From Fidelibacterota bacterium (GTDB lineage: Bacteria > Fidelibacterota > Marinisomatia > Marinisomatales > CAZVFT01), in assembly GCA_014381485.1 (NCBI GenBank), contig JACNLN010000041.1:1-8617 (forward strand): a stretch of DNA of 8,617 nt. Reading direction: 5' to 3'. Below the pieces are notes generated by a model. It did not search any database and was not told where the DNA came from. It saw only the letters and a program-made list of their open reading frames with translations. This document shows, one piece after another, positions 1 to 7,581 of this stretch (its first letter is position 1; every line of letters starts with the position of its first letter). Made by a program: the position numbers and the translations under genes.

Positions 1-2
1 AT

Positions 3-2030
3 TATGATCTTACTGAGATTGTCGATATTGTAACAACGGACTCAGTAGCATTTGTCGCGTGTTCAGAAAATCTCGATTTTAAAATTATGGCGTTTTTCTG
101 GTCTGAAAAAGATGGAAAATACTTCTACAAGGAGAGGTATAATCCATCTGAGGAGAGGTTGGACTATATCTCGGATATTGCAGTTAAGGGAGATTCGTTG
201 CTGGTGGCTTCTGATCTTGGACTGTTCGTCGGTAATTACAAAGGTTACATTTTGAATTATCCCCAAAACTGGGAGCGAATAACAGAACTTGATGGTCAAT
301 CAATCACACCGGTCACTCGACTAAAGACCATTGGTAGTGACTATTATTTGATAGGGAATGGAAGTATCTGGCGATACGGTGATAGTACAGAAGTAGTAAG
401 TTCTGCCTACAGCGGCACCACTTATCTTAAAGATATTACTATAACCTTAGATGGGACACTGTTTGGGATTACAGGTCACAAATTGGTACGATTTGCAGAA
501 GATGGAAGGATAGATACTCTATGGTCAGTTAAGCCAAAAGCTCAAAGAATAATGACAGTAAAGAATAATCAGTTACTTCTGTCCACTACAAGGGGCTTGG
601 GGATTTTCGATATTGATGAGGAATTGTTTACATGGTTTGTCCCCAATTCTCCCATTTCTAATGTCTTTACCGCCCTTACGGTTCTGGAAGATGGTCGTCT
701 GGCAGCAGCTGGGAAAGAGGGAATATCCATTCTTTCTGAGTATGGCTGGTATAATATCGTTCCATCTAACGATACCACGATTATTAAGAATTACCAATCA
801 GATGATTATTCTCATTTTATTGCCGATACGATCCAATTTAAAAGTAATCGTGTCTGGTCAGTAGTTGAGCGTAACGACGAGATATATATTTCAATTGAGG
901 GTGTTGTTGCTGATACGAATGACTATGGAAATCCAATTGGGGGTGGGATTATAAGTTTTAATGTAGATAATCCTACAGATTTTTCTGTATATGATACTAC
1001 TTATCTTAATTCTTTCAACGAAATAGGTTATCAGAATATTCGTGGTCTTATCCTTGATGATGAAAATCTATGGATATCCAATTTTGGTGCAGCCAATACA
1101 GATAAAAAAATACAGATAATGACAAGCAATAGATGTTGGTTTTATGTTCCGCGGATGGGAGAAATGGCAAAACTGGATAATCCCACGGAAATTTTGATCA
1201 TCAAGTCGGGAGTTGCTATTATAGGGAGTAGTATTGATGATGGACTGTTTGTCATTAAATATAATTCTGACAATCTCAAAAATGGTTCCCCGGATCACCC
1301 AAATGAATTAGCAGGGGAGTGGCATGGTTTTTCGACAAGCGAGGGTTTAGAAAACAATACTGTCTGGAGTTTGGAATCCACTGGGCCCTACATCGTCTGG
1401 GCATTAACCGCTAACGGATTGCAGCTCCTTAATTTTAACAGCAACTATAGCAGTATGACACCTTATTCTATTACTTATTTTCCAAGTGTTCCCTTTGGAC
1501 AAGGCTCAAAAATTGTTGCAGATTATCGAAAGAATCTGTGGATTTCTTCTATTTCAGATGGACTGTATGTATTGCTTCAGAATTCAACTCCCTGGCCAGA
1601 TTGGGAAGGTTTTCGGCATAGCAACAGCTATCTGCTGTCAGATGCTGTGACCGCTGTTGCCATTGATGATGATATAGGAATCGCATACATCGCTACTACC
1701 AAAGGAATCAACAGTCTGAAAATTCCCTTTGCAACACCTAAAGGGAAATACCAGAATGTTATCACCTTTCCAAGTCCATTTCGAATTCCAGGTGATCAAC
1801 CGTTGGTTGTGGATGGACTGGTTGATCATTCATCCATAAAGATTATGACACTGTCGGGTTATGTTCTGCGAGAAATCCCCTCAACGTCACCGTCTATATC
1901 AGGATATCAGGCATTCTGGGACGGCAGGACGAATAGTGGAGAGTATGTTGGAACGGGAGTTTACCTGTTGGGAATTTATTCAGAATCGGGTGAAAATTAT
2001 GTCACGAAAATTGCTGTTATCCATGAATAA
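3..2030 (+). CDS. Beta-propeller surface protein with FlgD-Ig/T9SS-like C-terminal domain (5' partial)
   Basis: The reading frame is open to the left edge, and the first ATG (position 87) has no ribosome binding site and lies inside a propeller-like repeat, so the true start is upstream. About 675 residues are visible. They hold recurring units of the two-component-regulator-propeller/PorZ type, for example ISDIAVKGDSLLVASDLGLF, FTALTVLEDGRLAAAGKEGI, IRGLILDDENLWISNFGA and KIVADYRKNLWISSISDGLY. From about nt 1755 to the stop, the last ~90 residues form an Ig-like C-terminal domain with the order FPSPFRIPGDQ, IKIMTLSGYVLREI, FWDGRTNSGEYVGTGVYLLG and KIAVIHE. This resembles the FlgD-Ig/Por-secretion sorting domain. 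Such proteins are usually exported to the cell surface. There is no kinase, DNA-binding or catalytic domain in the visible part. A PorZ-like role in type IX secretion is possible but unproven. It converges on add with 3 nt between stop codons. Confidence 0.8.
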   Translation, partial: YDLTEIVDIVTTDSVAFVACSENLDFKIMAFFWSEKDGKYFYKERYNPSEERLDYISDIAVKGDSLLVASDLGLFVGNYKGYILNYPQNWERITELDGQSITPVTRLKTIGSDYYLIGNGSIWRYGDSTEVVSSAYSGTTYLKDITITLDGTLFGITGHKLVRFAEDGRIDTLWSVKPKAQRIMTVKNNQLLLSTTRGLGIFDIDEELFTWFVPNSPISNVFTALTVLEDGRLAAAGKEGISILSEYGWYNIVPSNDTTIIKNYQSDDYSHFIADTIQFKSNRVWSVVERNDEIYISIEGVVADTNDYGNPIGGGIISFNVDNPTDFSVYDTTYLNSFNEIGYQNIRGLILDDENLWISNFGAANTDKKIQIMTSNRCWFYVPRMGEMAKLDNPTEILIIKSGVAIIGSSIDDGLFVIKYNSDNLKNGSPDHPNELAGEWHGFSTSEGLENNTVWSLESTGPYIVWALTANGLQLLNFNSNYSSMTPYSITYFPSVPFGQGSKIVADYRKNLWISSISDGLYVLLQNSTPWPDWEGFRHSNSYLLSDAVTAVAIDDDIGIAYIATTKGINSLKIPFATPKGKYQNVITFPSPFRIPGDQPLVVDGLVDHSSIKIMTLSGYVLREIPSTSPSISGYQAFWDGRTNSGEYVGTGVYLLGIYSESGENYVTKIAVIHE

Positions 2031-2033
2031 AAA

Positions 2034-3134
2034 TTAATCTGTTTGCACTTTTTCTGACGTGTAAGATTGGGGAAGATATTCTGGCATCAATCCGAAGTTA
2101 CCCTCAAGTTCATCTGCAATTACTCGAATCATCTTCTTTCGTTCGTTGTGGTGAAGAAAAGCACTCTTCATGCTATCGATGGTGATGTTTCTAAAATCGT
2201 AAAGGTTAAAATTGTACAGTTCGTGTGCTAACATAAATTCTTTCGTTAACGTAGTATTTGAAATGAGTCGGTTATCCGTGCTTAACGTAATTCGGATACC
2301 CTGCTTATAGTAAAAGAAAATGGGATGGTGTTTCAAACTCCGAATACTCCTTGTGTGATAATTACTGGTAAGAGTGATTTCCAGTGGAATTCGGTGATCA
2401 TTAATGTATTGCATCAGATCGGGATCCTCTTTCAGGCGGGTTCCGTGTCCAATTCGGTGAGCACCACAGTAATGAACTGCCTGGTGAATTGACTCTGGTC
2501 CGAAAGCCTCACCGGCATGGAGGGTGGTATTAATATTGTTATTGAGAATCAGATAAAACGCCTCCCGGTGATGTTTGGCAGGGTAATTCTCTTCTGCTCC
2601 TGCCAGATCAAATCCCACCACTCCTTTGTTTTTAAATTGTACAGCAAGATCTGCCAATCGTAGTGAAACCTCTGGACTAATTTCACGAATACCACAAATG
2701 ATTTGACCACACTTGATGTTGAAGTCCTTTTCTGCCTGCCTGAGACCCTTATTAACAGCTTCAACAGCCTCTTGTGGGGTCATCCCCCGTTTGGTGTGAA
2801 GAATGGGGGAGTAACGCATTTCGAGATAACGAACATTTTCAGCGGAGGCATCTTCAGCCAGTTCATAAGCTGTTCGAGTGAGACTTTCAGAAGTCTGCAG
2901 AACAGTGAGAGTAACCTCAAATTTTGCAAGATAGTCATTCAGGGAACCTCGCTTGTCCCCCATAGAAAGTATCTTTTTCAAATCATCAGGGTTATCACTG
3001 GGAAGTTTAATTTTATCTTCCTGAGCTAGTTCAATCATGGACTCTGGTCGGAGAGACCCGTCCAGATGGCAGTGCAGTTCTACCTTCGGAAGTGCATGGA
3101 CTACATCATGAGAGATTTCAGGTGGTTTTTTCAT
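2034..3134 (-). CDS. add: Adenosine deaminase
   Basis: A zinc-dependent amidohydrolase-fold enzyme of 366 residues, a normal length for the family. It hydrolyses adenosine or deoxyadenosine to inosine or deoxyinosine plus ammonia in cytosolic purine salvage. Expected motifs occur in order: PKVELHCHLDGSLRP, with zinc ligands H21 and H23 and the HLDG aspartate that contacts ribose in true adenosine deaminases; GFDLAGAE; TLHAGEA, with zinc ligand H206 and catalytic E209; RIGHGT, with catalytic H230; and LSTDNRLIS, with zinc ligand D287. HLDG and the overall pattern favour adenosine over adenine or aminofutalosine as substrate. The usual TDD is TDN here (N288), a variant I recall from actinobacterial-type Add proteins. 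The ATG lies 17 nt inside the end of the upstream OPT gene, so the two are probably co-transcribed and translationally coupled; its own ribosome binding site is weak. Confidence 0.93.
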   Translation of the reverse strand: MKKPPEISHDVVHALPKVELHCHLDGSLRPESMIELAQEDKIKLPSDNPDDLKKILSMGDKRGSLNDYLAKFEVTLTVLQTSESLTRTAYELAEDASAENVRYLEMRYSPILHTKRGMTPQEAVEAVNKGLRQAEKDFNIKCGQIICGIREISPEVSLRLADLAVQFKNKGVVGFDLAGAEENYPAKHHREAFYLILNNNINTTLHAGEAFGPESIHQAVHYCGAHRIGHGTRLKEDPDLMQYINDHRIPLEITLTSNYHTRSIRSLKHHPIFFYYKQGIRITLSTDNRLISNTTLTKEFMLAHELYNFNLYDFRNITIDSMKSAFLHHNERKKMIRVIADELEGNFGLMPEYLPQSYTSEKVQTD

Positions 3135-5025
3135 GTTTTTTTGCTACTCTGTAAAGAAGATAAGCGACGACAATTAAAAGTATTATTCCCGGCCAGGTAC
3201 CTAAGGGTTCCTTGACAATAGCGAGAACGTCCGGGTTTCCAGTGGCAACAATGGGAATTGCCATCAGAATACCCACCAATGCTTCTCCGGTGATGAGCCC
3301 GGAAGCAAAAAGAAGTCCGTTATTACCTGCCGCCTTTTTATTCCGCCTTACTTTTTGTACTGTCCATGAGATAATTCCTCCTACGAAAATAGGAACAGAC
3401 AGTTCAAAAGGGAGATAAATACCCACTGCAACAGCAAGAACCGGTAGCCGGAAGGACGATCCCTTTCGTTCCTGGACCTTATCCAGCATGATGACAACAA
3501 TGGCAATGATCATCCCGATAATGATAATGTTCCATGGTAAATCACGATTGAAAACACCTTTGGCTACTGATGCCATAAGGGTTGCCTGGGGTGCAGCCAG
3601 AGGATTGGGATGTTCCGGTGTGGCAATACCAATGCCATACGCTTTTTCAATGAGAATCAACACAGGTCCGAGAACAACTGCTGCTGTGAGAACTCCGACC
3701 ATCTGCATCACTTGCTGTTTCCAGGGAGTGGCACCCAAAATATGTCCTGCTTTCAGATCCTGGAGATTGTCTCCGCCAATCGCAGCGGCACATGCTACTA
3801 CAGCTCCTACCATAATGGCAGCTGCTGGACCGACTGCGCTTCCCGTCCCCATTAGTGCAAGGAGCATAAGGGAAGAAAATAAAATCGTTGCAATGGTAAC
3901 ACCCGAAATAGGATTATTGGAACTTCCCACCAGACCTGCCATATACGCAGCCACTGACGAAAAGAGAAATCCGGCAATAAGCATCACCACTGCCATCACC
4001 AGTGATGGAGCAGGACTCTTCGTTATATATGCATACACAGCAAAAATGGGAATGATGGAAATCAGAAGTCCAATCGCCACCCATTTTATTGGAGTATCTC
4101 GCTCCTCGCGGGGAATGTCTTCAAACCGTGTCGTCTCTCCAACTCTATATGTGGCAAGACTTGAGCGAATCCCCGTCAAGATAGATCCCCGGAGATTGAT
4201 GAGTGCCCAGAAACCACCGATAACCATAGCACCAACGCCAAGAAAGCGAGTCTTATCTGACCAGATTTCATTTGCCCATTCCACTGCTGGTATTGGACTT
4301 CCTTCAGCAAGTGGCCACGAATGTGCAGCCGCGTAGATGGGAATAGCTACTAACCAGTTCAACGCTCCCCCGATAAAAACCAGTACGGCGATATTGATCC
4401 CAACAATATATCCCACAGAAACGAGAGCAGGAGAGAGATTGGATCCAAAATAAACGATGGACGAACCCACCCGGGTTCCTACTTCTACAACACCCGTCCA
4501 GAGACGAAGACCGATTTCTCCGAATTTGAAGAAAGCTCCCAGCAATCCAGCGTTGATGATATGTTTCAGTCCTGATCCTCCTTTTTCTCCAGTTTTCAGG
4601 ACTTCTGCTGTGGCTACCCCTTCGGGAAACCTGAGTTTCTCTTCGATGATGAGTGCTCGTCGAATAGGAATGGTAAAGAGAACCCCGATGACACCTCCGA
4701 GAGCCGCAATAATGGTCGTCTCCCAATAGTTGAAACTGGTCCAGAATTTTAAAACAATCAGAGCTGGTAGTGTGAAGATTACACCAGCTGCCAGCGATTC
4801 CCCGGCAGAAGCAGCTGTCTGAACAATGTTATTCTCCAGAATGTTGGATCGCCGAAAGAGACGGAGGACACCCATGGAGATAACAGCAGCCGGAATGGAA
4901 GCTGATACGGTCATCCCGGCAAAAAGTCCAAGATATGCGTTGGCTCCAGCAAGTACAACGGAGAGAATAACTCCAAGGATAATTGCCTTCAGAGTAATTT
5001 CAGGAAGCAATTTTTCTCGATTCAC
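3118..5025 (-). CDS. OPT-family oligopeptide-type transporter
   Basis: An inner-membrane transporter of about 635 residues with many hydrophobic segments (roughly 14 or more), normal for the prokaryotic oligopeptide transporter (OPT) family. The family moves peptides, or in the YSL branch metal chelates, by proton coupling; substrate cannot be read from sequence. Diagnostic family stretches are NIVQTAASAGESLAAG (from about residue 66) after a first helix with ANAYLGLFAGMTVSASIPAA, then NNPISGVTIATILF, GDNLQDLKAGHILGATPW (418-435), and a C-terminal EALVGILMAIPIV segment. I chose the GTG at 5025-5023 because AAAGGGG sits 5 nt upstream and the protein then begins VNREKLLPEITLKAI, like homologues. 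The longer frame opens with TTG at 5100, lacks a ribosome binding site and adds 25 unconvincing residues. It is the first gene of an operon with add and overlaps it by 17 nt. Confidence 0.9.
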   Translation of the reverse strand: MNREKLLPEITLKAIILGVILSVVLAGANAYLGLFAGMTVSASIPAAVISMGVLRLFRRSNILENNIVQTAASAGESLAAGVIFTLPALIVLKFWTSFNYWETTIIAALGGVIGVLFTIPIRRALIIEEKLRFPEGVATAEVLKTGEKGGSGLKHIINAGLLGAFFKFGEIGLRLWTGVVEVGTRVGSSIVYFGSNLSPALVSVGYIVGINIAVLVFIGGALNWLVAIPIYAAAHSWPLAEGSPIPAVEWANEIWSDKTRFLGVGAMVIGGFWALINLRGSILTGIRSSLATYRVGETTRFEDIPREERDTPIKWVAIGLLISIIPIFAVYAYITKSPAPSLVMAVVMLIAGFLFSSVAAYMAGLVGSSNNPISGVTIATILFSSLMLLALMGTGSAVGPAAAIMVGAVVACAAAIGGDNLQDLKAGHILGATPWKQQVMQMVGVLTAAVVLGPVLILIEKAYGIGIATPEHPNPLAAPQATLMASVAKGVFNRDLPWNIIIIGMIIAIVVIMLDKVQERKGSSFRLPVLAVAVGIYLPFELSVPIFVGGIISWTVQKVRRNKKAAGNNGLLFASGLITGEALVGILMAIPIVATGNPDVLAIVKEPLGTWPGIILLIVVAYLLYRVAKKHEKTT

Positions 5026-5030
5026 AAGTA

Positions 5031-5037
5031 CCCCTTT
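5031..5037 (-). promoter_or_regulatory. Ribosome binding site that sets the OPT start
   Basis: On the minus strand this reads AAAGGGG and ends 5 nt before the GTG at 5025. No comparable site precedes the upstream TTG at 5100. This is the main reason for the shorter start. Confidence 0.65.
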
Positions 5038-5108
5038 CCAAATTATTGATCGGAAAATAGTACTGTTTGTGCCAAGAAAACAAGAGGAAGATTGACGCAA
5101 GAGCGGTA

Positions 5109-5137
5109 TTGAATATTCGGTATTTTTTTTGTAAATT
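5109..5137 (+). promoter_or_regulatory. Possible sigma70-type promoter for the riboswitch transcript
   Basis: TTGAAT (5109-5114) and TAAATT (5132-5137) are separated by 17 nt, each matching 4 of 6 consensus bases. Transcription would begin near 5144, just before the TPP aptamer. The region is AT-rich, with a run of eight T at 5123-5130, so chance matches are likely and the call is weak. Confidence 0.3.
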
Positions 5138-5146
5138 TAAAATGTT

Positions 5147-5230
5147 GATAGGGGTGCTGTCTCGACCATCGTCGATTCGGCTGAGATCACACTCTTTGAA
5201 CCTGATCTGGATAATACCAGCGTAGGGAGG
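5147..5230 (+). promoter_or_regulatory. TPP riboswitch (THI element)
   Basis: The aptamer consensus is followed closely. The sequence has GGGGTGCT (5151-5158), then a P3 hairpin TCGAC-CATC-GTCGA (5162-5175), with outer pairs GCTG/CGGC closing it, then the invariant CTGAGA (5181-5186) that binds the pyrimidine ring. TTTGAACCTGAT follows, then the P5 hairpin CTGG-ATAATA-CCAG (5207-5220), and the closing GCGTAGGGA (5220-5228), which belongs to the pyrophosphate-sensor half. The P2 3' strand is CACTCT, pairing with GGGGTG through two G-U pairs, slightly weaker than usual. The AGGGAGG ribosome binding site of the next gene is part of the aptamer's 3' edge and its ATG is 5 nt further on. There is no terminator hairpin between aptamer and start, so the likely mode is TPP-dependent block of translation initiation. 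Confidence 0.95.
5224..5230 (+). promoter_or_regulatory. Ribosome binding site embedded in the TPP aptamer
   Basis: AGGGAGG lies 5 nt before the ATG at 5236. Its AGGG is the conserved 3' end of the TPP aptamer, so ligand binding would directly hide it. It also fixes the receptor's start codon. Confidence 0.85.
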
Positions 5231-5235
5231 AAGAA

Positions 5236-7581
5236 ATGTTAAATAAAATAAAATCCCGATTATCATCGGGTAAAAAACAAAATCATTACCTCTTCTTCTT
5301 GAAGGGGATTTTTGTTTCCATTATTCTAACCCACCTTCTCATAGCTCAAACCATCTCCGTTTCTGGACTTGTAACAAATGAAGAAACTGGTAAACCTATT
5401 GTTGGTGCAAACATCGTTTCTGGGGATGTAGGAACAACTACTGACAAAGATGGACAATTCTCACTCACTATTCCTGAAAAAAGTAAGATCACCATTTCCT
5501 TTATTGGGTTTAAATCAGTAACTATATCCCCTTCACGGGAGTTTATTACTGTTCGTCTCACTCCTACCGTTATCAAAGGAGAGGAGGTGTACGTTTTAGC
5601 AAATCGGGCTGTAGCAGGGGTTACACCAGTGGCATTTTCAACCCTGACATCAGAGGAGATTAATGTTCATTACACCGTTGAAGATGTGCCAATGGTTTTA
5701 GCATCGGAGCCGGGAGTGTATGCCTACAGTGAAAGCGGCAACGGAACAGGATATTCCTATGTCTCTATCCGTGGATTCGATCAGAGTCGGATCGCTGTTA
5801 TGCTGGATAACGTTCCACTGAATGATAATGAAAGCCATCAGGTCTACTGGGTTGATCATGGCGATATCCTCAGCGATGCTCAGGATGTGCAAATTCAGCG
5901 GGGGATTGGGAATAGTCTGTATGGTTCTGCAGCGTTTGGGGGGTCTATCAATATTATCACTGATATTGCACAGGATGAGAAGGAAGTTTCCGCAGCTATC
6001 GGGGCAGGATCGTATAACACAAAAAAATACCGCATCAAGTTCAATTCCGGAAAACTGTTTGGTGAAAATCTGAGCCTGACTTCTCGAATATCTCAAATCG
6101 AATCAGATGGATACCGAGACTTTCACGAAAGTATCCAGAGAGCTGGATTTTTTGGGATCGAGCACCGAACAGGAGCAATGATAAACCAGTTCCGTGCACA
6201 ACTTGGATATGAGAACACGAACCTATTGTGGGATGGGGTCCCAGCATCGGACATTAACGATCGTGAAAAACGTCGCGCTGGATACAAAAGTTATACAGAT
6301 GACTTTTTCCAGCAGATTTACTCCCTCAACACAAGGTACCAGTTTAGCGATGATGTGATATTTCACAATGTCGCGTATCTGGTTAAGGGCGCAGGGTATT
6401 ACGAGGTTTATAAGAACAACTGTGATTTTTATTCATACAATCTGGATGTTGATACCTCTGAATACTGGCTGGAGACCGACCTTTTGCGCAGGAAATGGAT
6501 TGTTAACAGCTATTTCGGTATTGTACCGACCTGGACATTGCGCAAGGAGCCTTTTCGGATCGACATCGGGGGTGAATTGCGATGGTACAGGGGTGACCAT
6601 TTTGGCGAGGTGACAGATTTTTCCAATCCCATCATACAGGAGAGGTTTGGTTCTGATTGGTACAAGTATTACGAATATTTTGGAAAGAAACGATCAATAT
6701 CGGGATTTGCTCATTTAATGTATGCATTTCCGAACCGCTTAAAATTGATTCTTGACCTGCAGTATCAGGAGAATGATTGGAATCTGGATCAGAAAAAAAT
6801 CGGGCATGCAGTTGGTCATAATCTCTCAGCGTTGTGGCAGTTCTTAAATCCCAGGTTTGGTTTGGTTTATTCGGTGAATAAACAACTGTCTATTTTTCTG
6901 AATTATGGAAAAGCCCAAAAAGAACCAGCGGACGACCAGATCATCGAAGCGGATGATGTCTGGAGTACACCGGTCATAGCGGCAGCAGAGGTTGTAAGCA
7001 ACTTGGAAACAGGATGGGCGCTGGACCTTGGAAATATATTAATTAATCTGAATGCTTACAGGATACTCTACAACAATGAACAGTTGAAAAATATTGACGT
7101 GAAACAGGAAGGTGAGTATGATTATTACAAAGCGGATAGTACAGTGCATCAAGGTTTCGAATATGAATTAGACTTCCATTTGTCATCTAACTTAAGGTTT
7201 CAATTGAATGGAATGTTTAATAACCACCATTTTTCAAGCGGTATAAACAAAGGAAAAAAGCTAACCAATATTCCTGATGCTCTGGTGAATGTAGGTTTGA
7301 ACTGGCAAGTGTTTAAGGAAGCGAATATTTCTGCGAACTGGAAGTATGTAGGTACTCAGTACCTAGATAACGATAATTATGGCAAGATTGCTCCCTATTC
7401 AGTTCTTGATTTTTACTTAAGTTATCGGTGGAAAGATATCAAAGCAACTTTGAAGGTGAATAATGTTTTTGATACGTTATATTCTACTTACGGCTATGGC
7501 TATGAATGGGAGGGCTACTGGGCTTACTATTGGCCCGGCGCTACCAGAAACGTTTTCGTGAGTCTAGAATATCAACTATAA
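5236..7581 (+). CDS. TonB-dependent outer-membrane receptor, predicted thiamin/thiamin-precursor importer
   Basis: A 781-residue outer-membrane protein. A lysine-rich n-region and hydrophobic core (about residues 24-36) form a signal peptide, probably cut near LLIAQ (34-38). A carboxypeptidase-regulatory-like domain follows (about 41-110: VSGLVTNEETGKPIVGANI, TTTDKDGQFSLTIP, ITISFIGFKSV). A TonB-box-like EEVYVLANRA is at 116-125. The plug (about 130-245) carries SIRGFDQSRIAVMLDNVPL (from 177) and IQRGIGNSLYGSAAFGGSIN (220-239). The rest is a beta-barrel of about 530 residues ending NVFVSLEYQL. These proteins use TonB/ExbBD energy to import scarce ligands. The substrate is inferred from the TPP riboswitch directly upstream, which controls thiamin genes almost exclusively. 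It could instead import a pyrimidine or thiazole precursor. The start is fixed by AGGGAGG. Its end overlaps the convergent dehydrogenase by 10 nt. No periplasmic or inner-membrane thiamin transporter is nearby. Confidence 0.93.
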   Translation: MLNKIKSRLSSGKKQNHYLFFLKGIFVSIILTHLLIAQTISVSGLVTNEETGKPIVGANIVSGDVGTTTDKDGQFSLTIPEKSKITISFIGFKSVTISPSREFITVRLTPTVIKGEEVYVLANRAVAGVTPVAFSTLTSEEINVHYTVEDVPMVLASEPGVYAYSESGNGTGYSYVSIRGFDQSRIAVMLDNVPLNDNESHQVYWVDHGDILSDAQDVQIQRGIGNSLYGSAAFGGSINIITDIAQDEKEVSAAIGAGSYNTKKYRIKFNSGKLFGENLSLTSRISQIESDGYRDFHESIQRAGFFGIEHRTGAMINQFRAQLGYENTNLLWDGVPASDINDREKRRAGYKSYTDDFFQQIYSLNTRYQFSDDVIFHNVAYLVKGAGYYEVYKNNCDFYSYNLDVDTSEYWLETDLLRRKWIVNSYFGIVPTWTLRKEPFRIDIGGELRWYRGDHFGEVTDFSNPIIQERFGSDWYKYYEYFGKKRSISGFAHLMYAFPNRLKLILDLQYQENDWNLDQKKIGHAVGHNLSALWQFLNPRFGLVYSVNKQLSIFLNYGKAQKEPADDQIIEADDVWSTPVIAAAEVVSNLETGWALDLGNILINLNAYRILYNNEQLKNIDVKQEGEYDYYKADSTVHQGFEYELDFHLSSNLRFQLNGMFNNHHFSSGINKGKKLTNIPDALVNVGLNWQVFKEANISANWKYVGTQYLDNDNYGKIAPYSVLDFYLSYRWKDIKATLKVNNVFDTLYSTYGYGYEWEGYWAYYWPGATRNVFVSLEYQL

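Noticed and set aside
3488..4336. 282-residue open frame on the + strand
   Set aside because: It lies wholly antisense inside the OPT transporter gene, whose family motifs are clear on the minus strand; its composition is a shadow of that coding frame.
5026..5100. Longer OPT start at TTG 5100
   Set aside because: No ribosome binding site, and the extra 25 residues do not resemble an OPT N terminus; GTG 5025 with AAAGGGG fits better.
5135..5244. Possible AT-rich helix pairing ATTTAA (5135-5140) with TTAAAT (5239-5244) around the receptor start codon, as an outer P1 switch
   Set aside because: It is only six A-T pairs, and the proposed transcription start near 5144 would exclude the left strand from the RNA.
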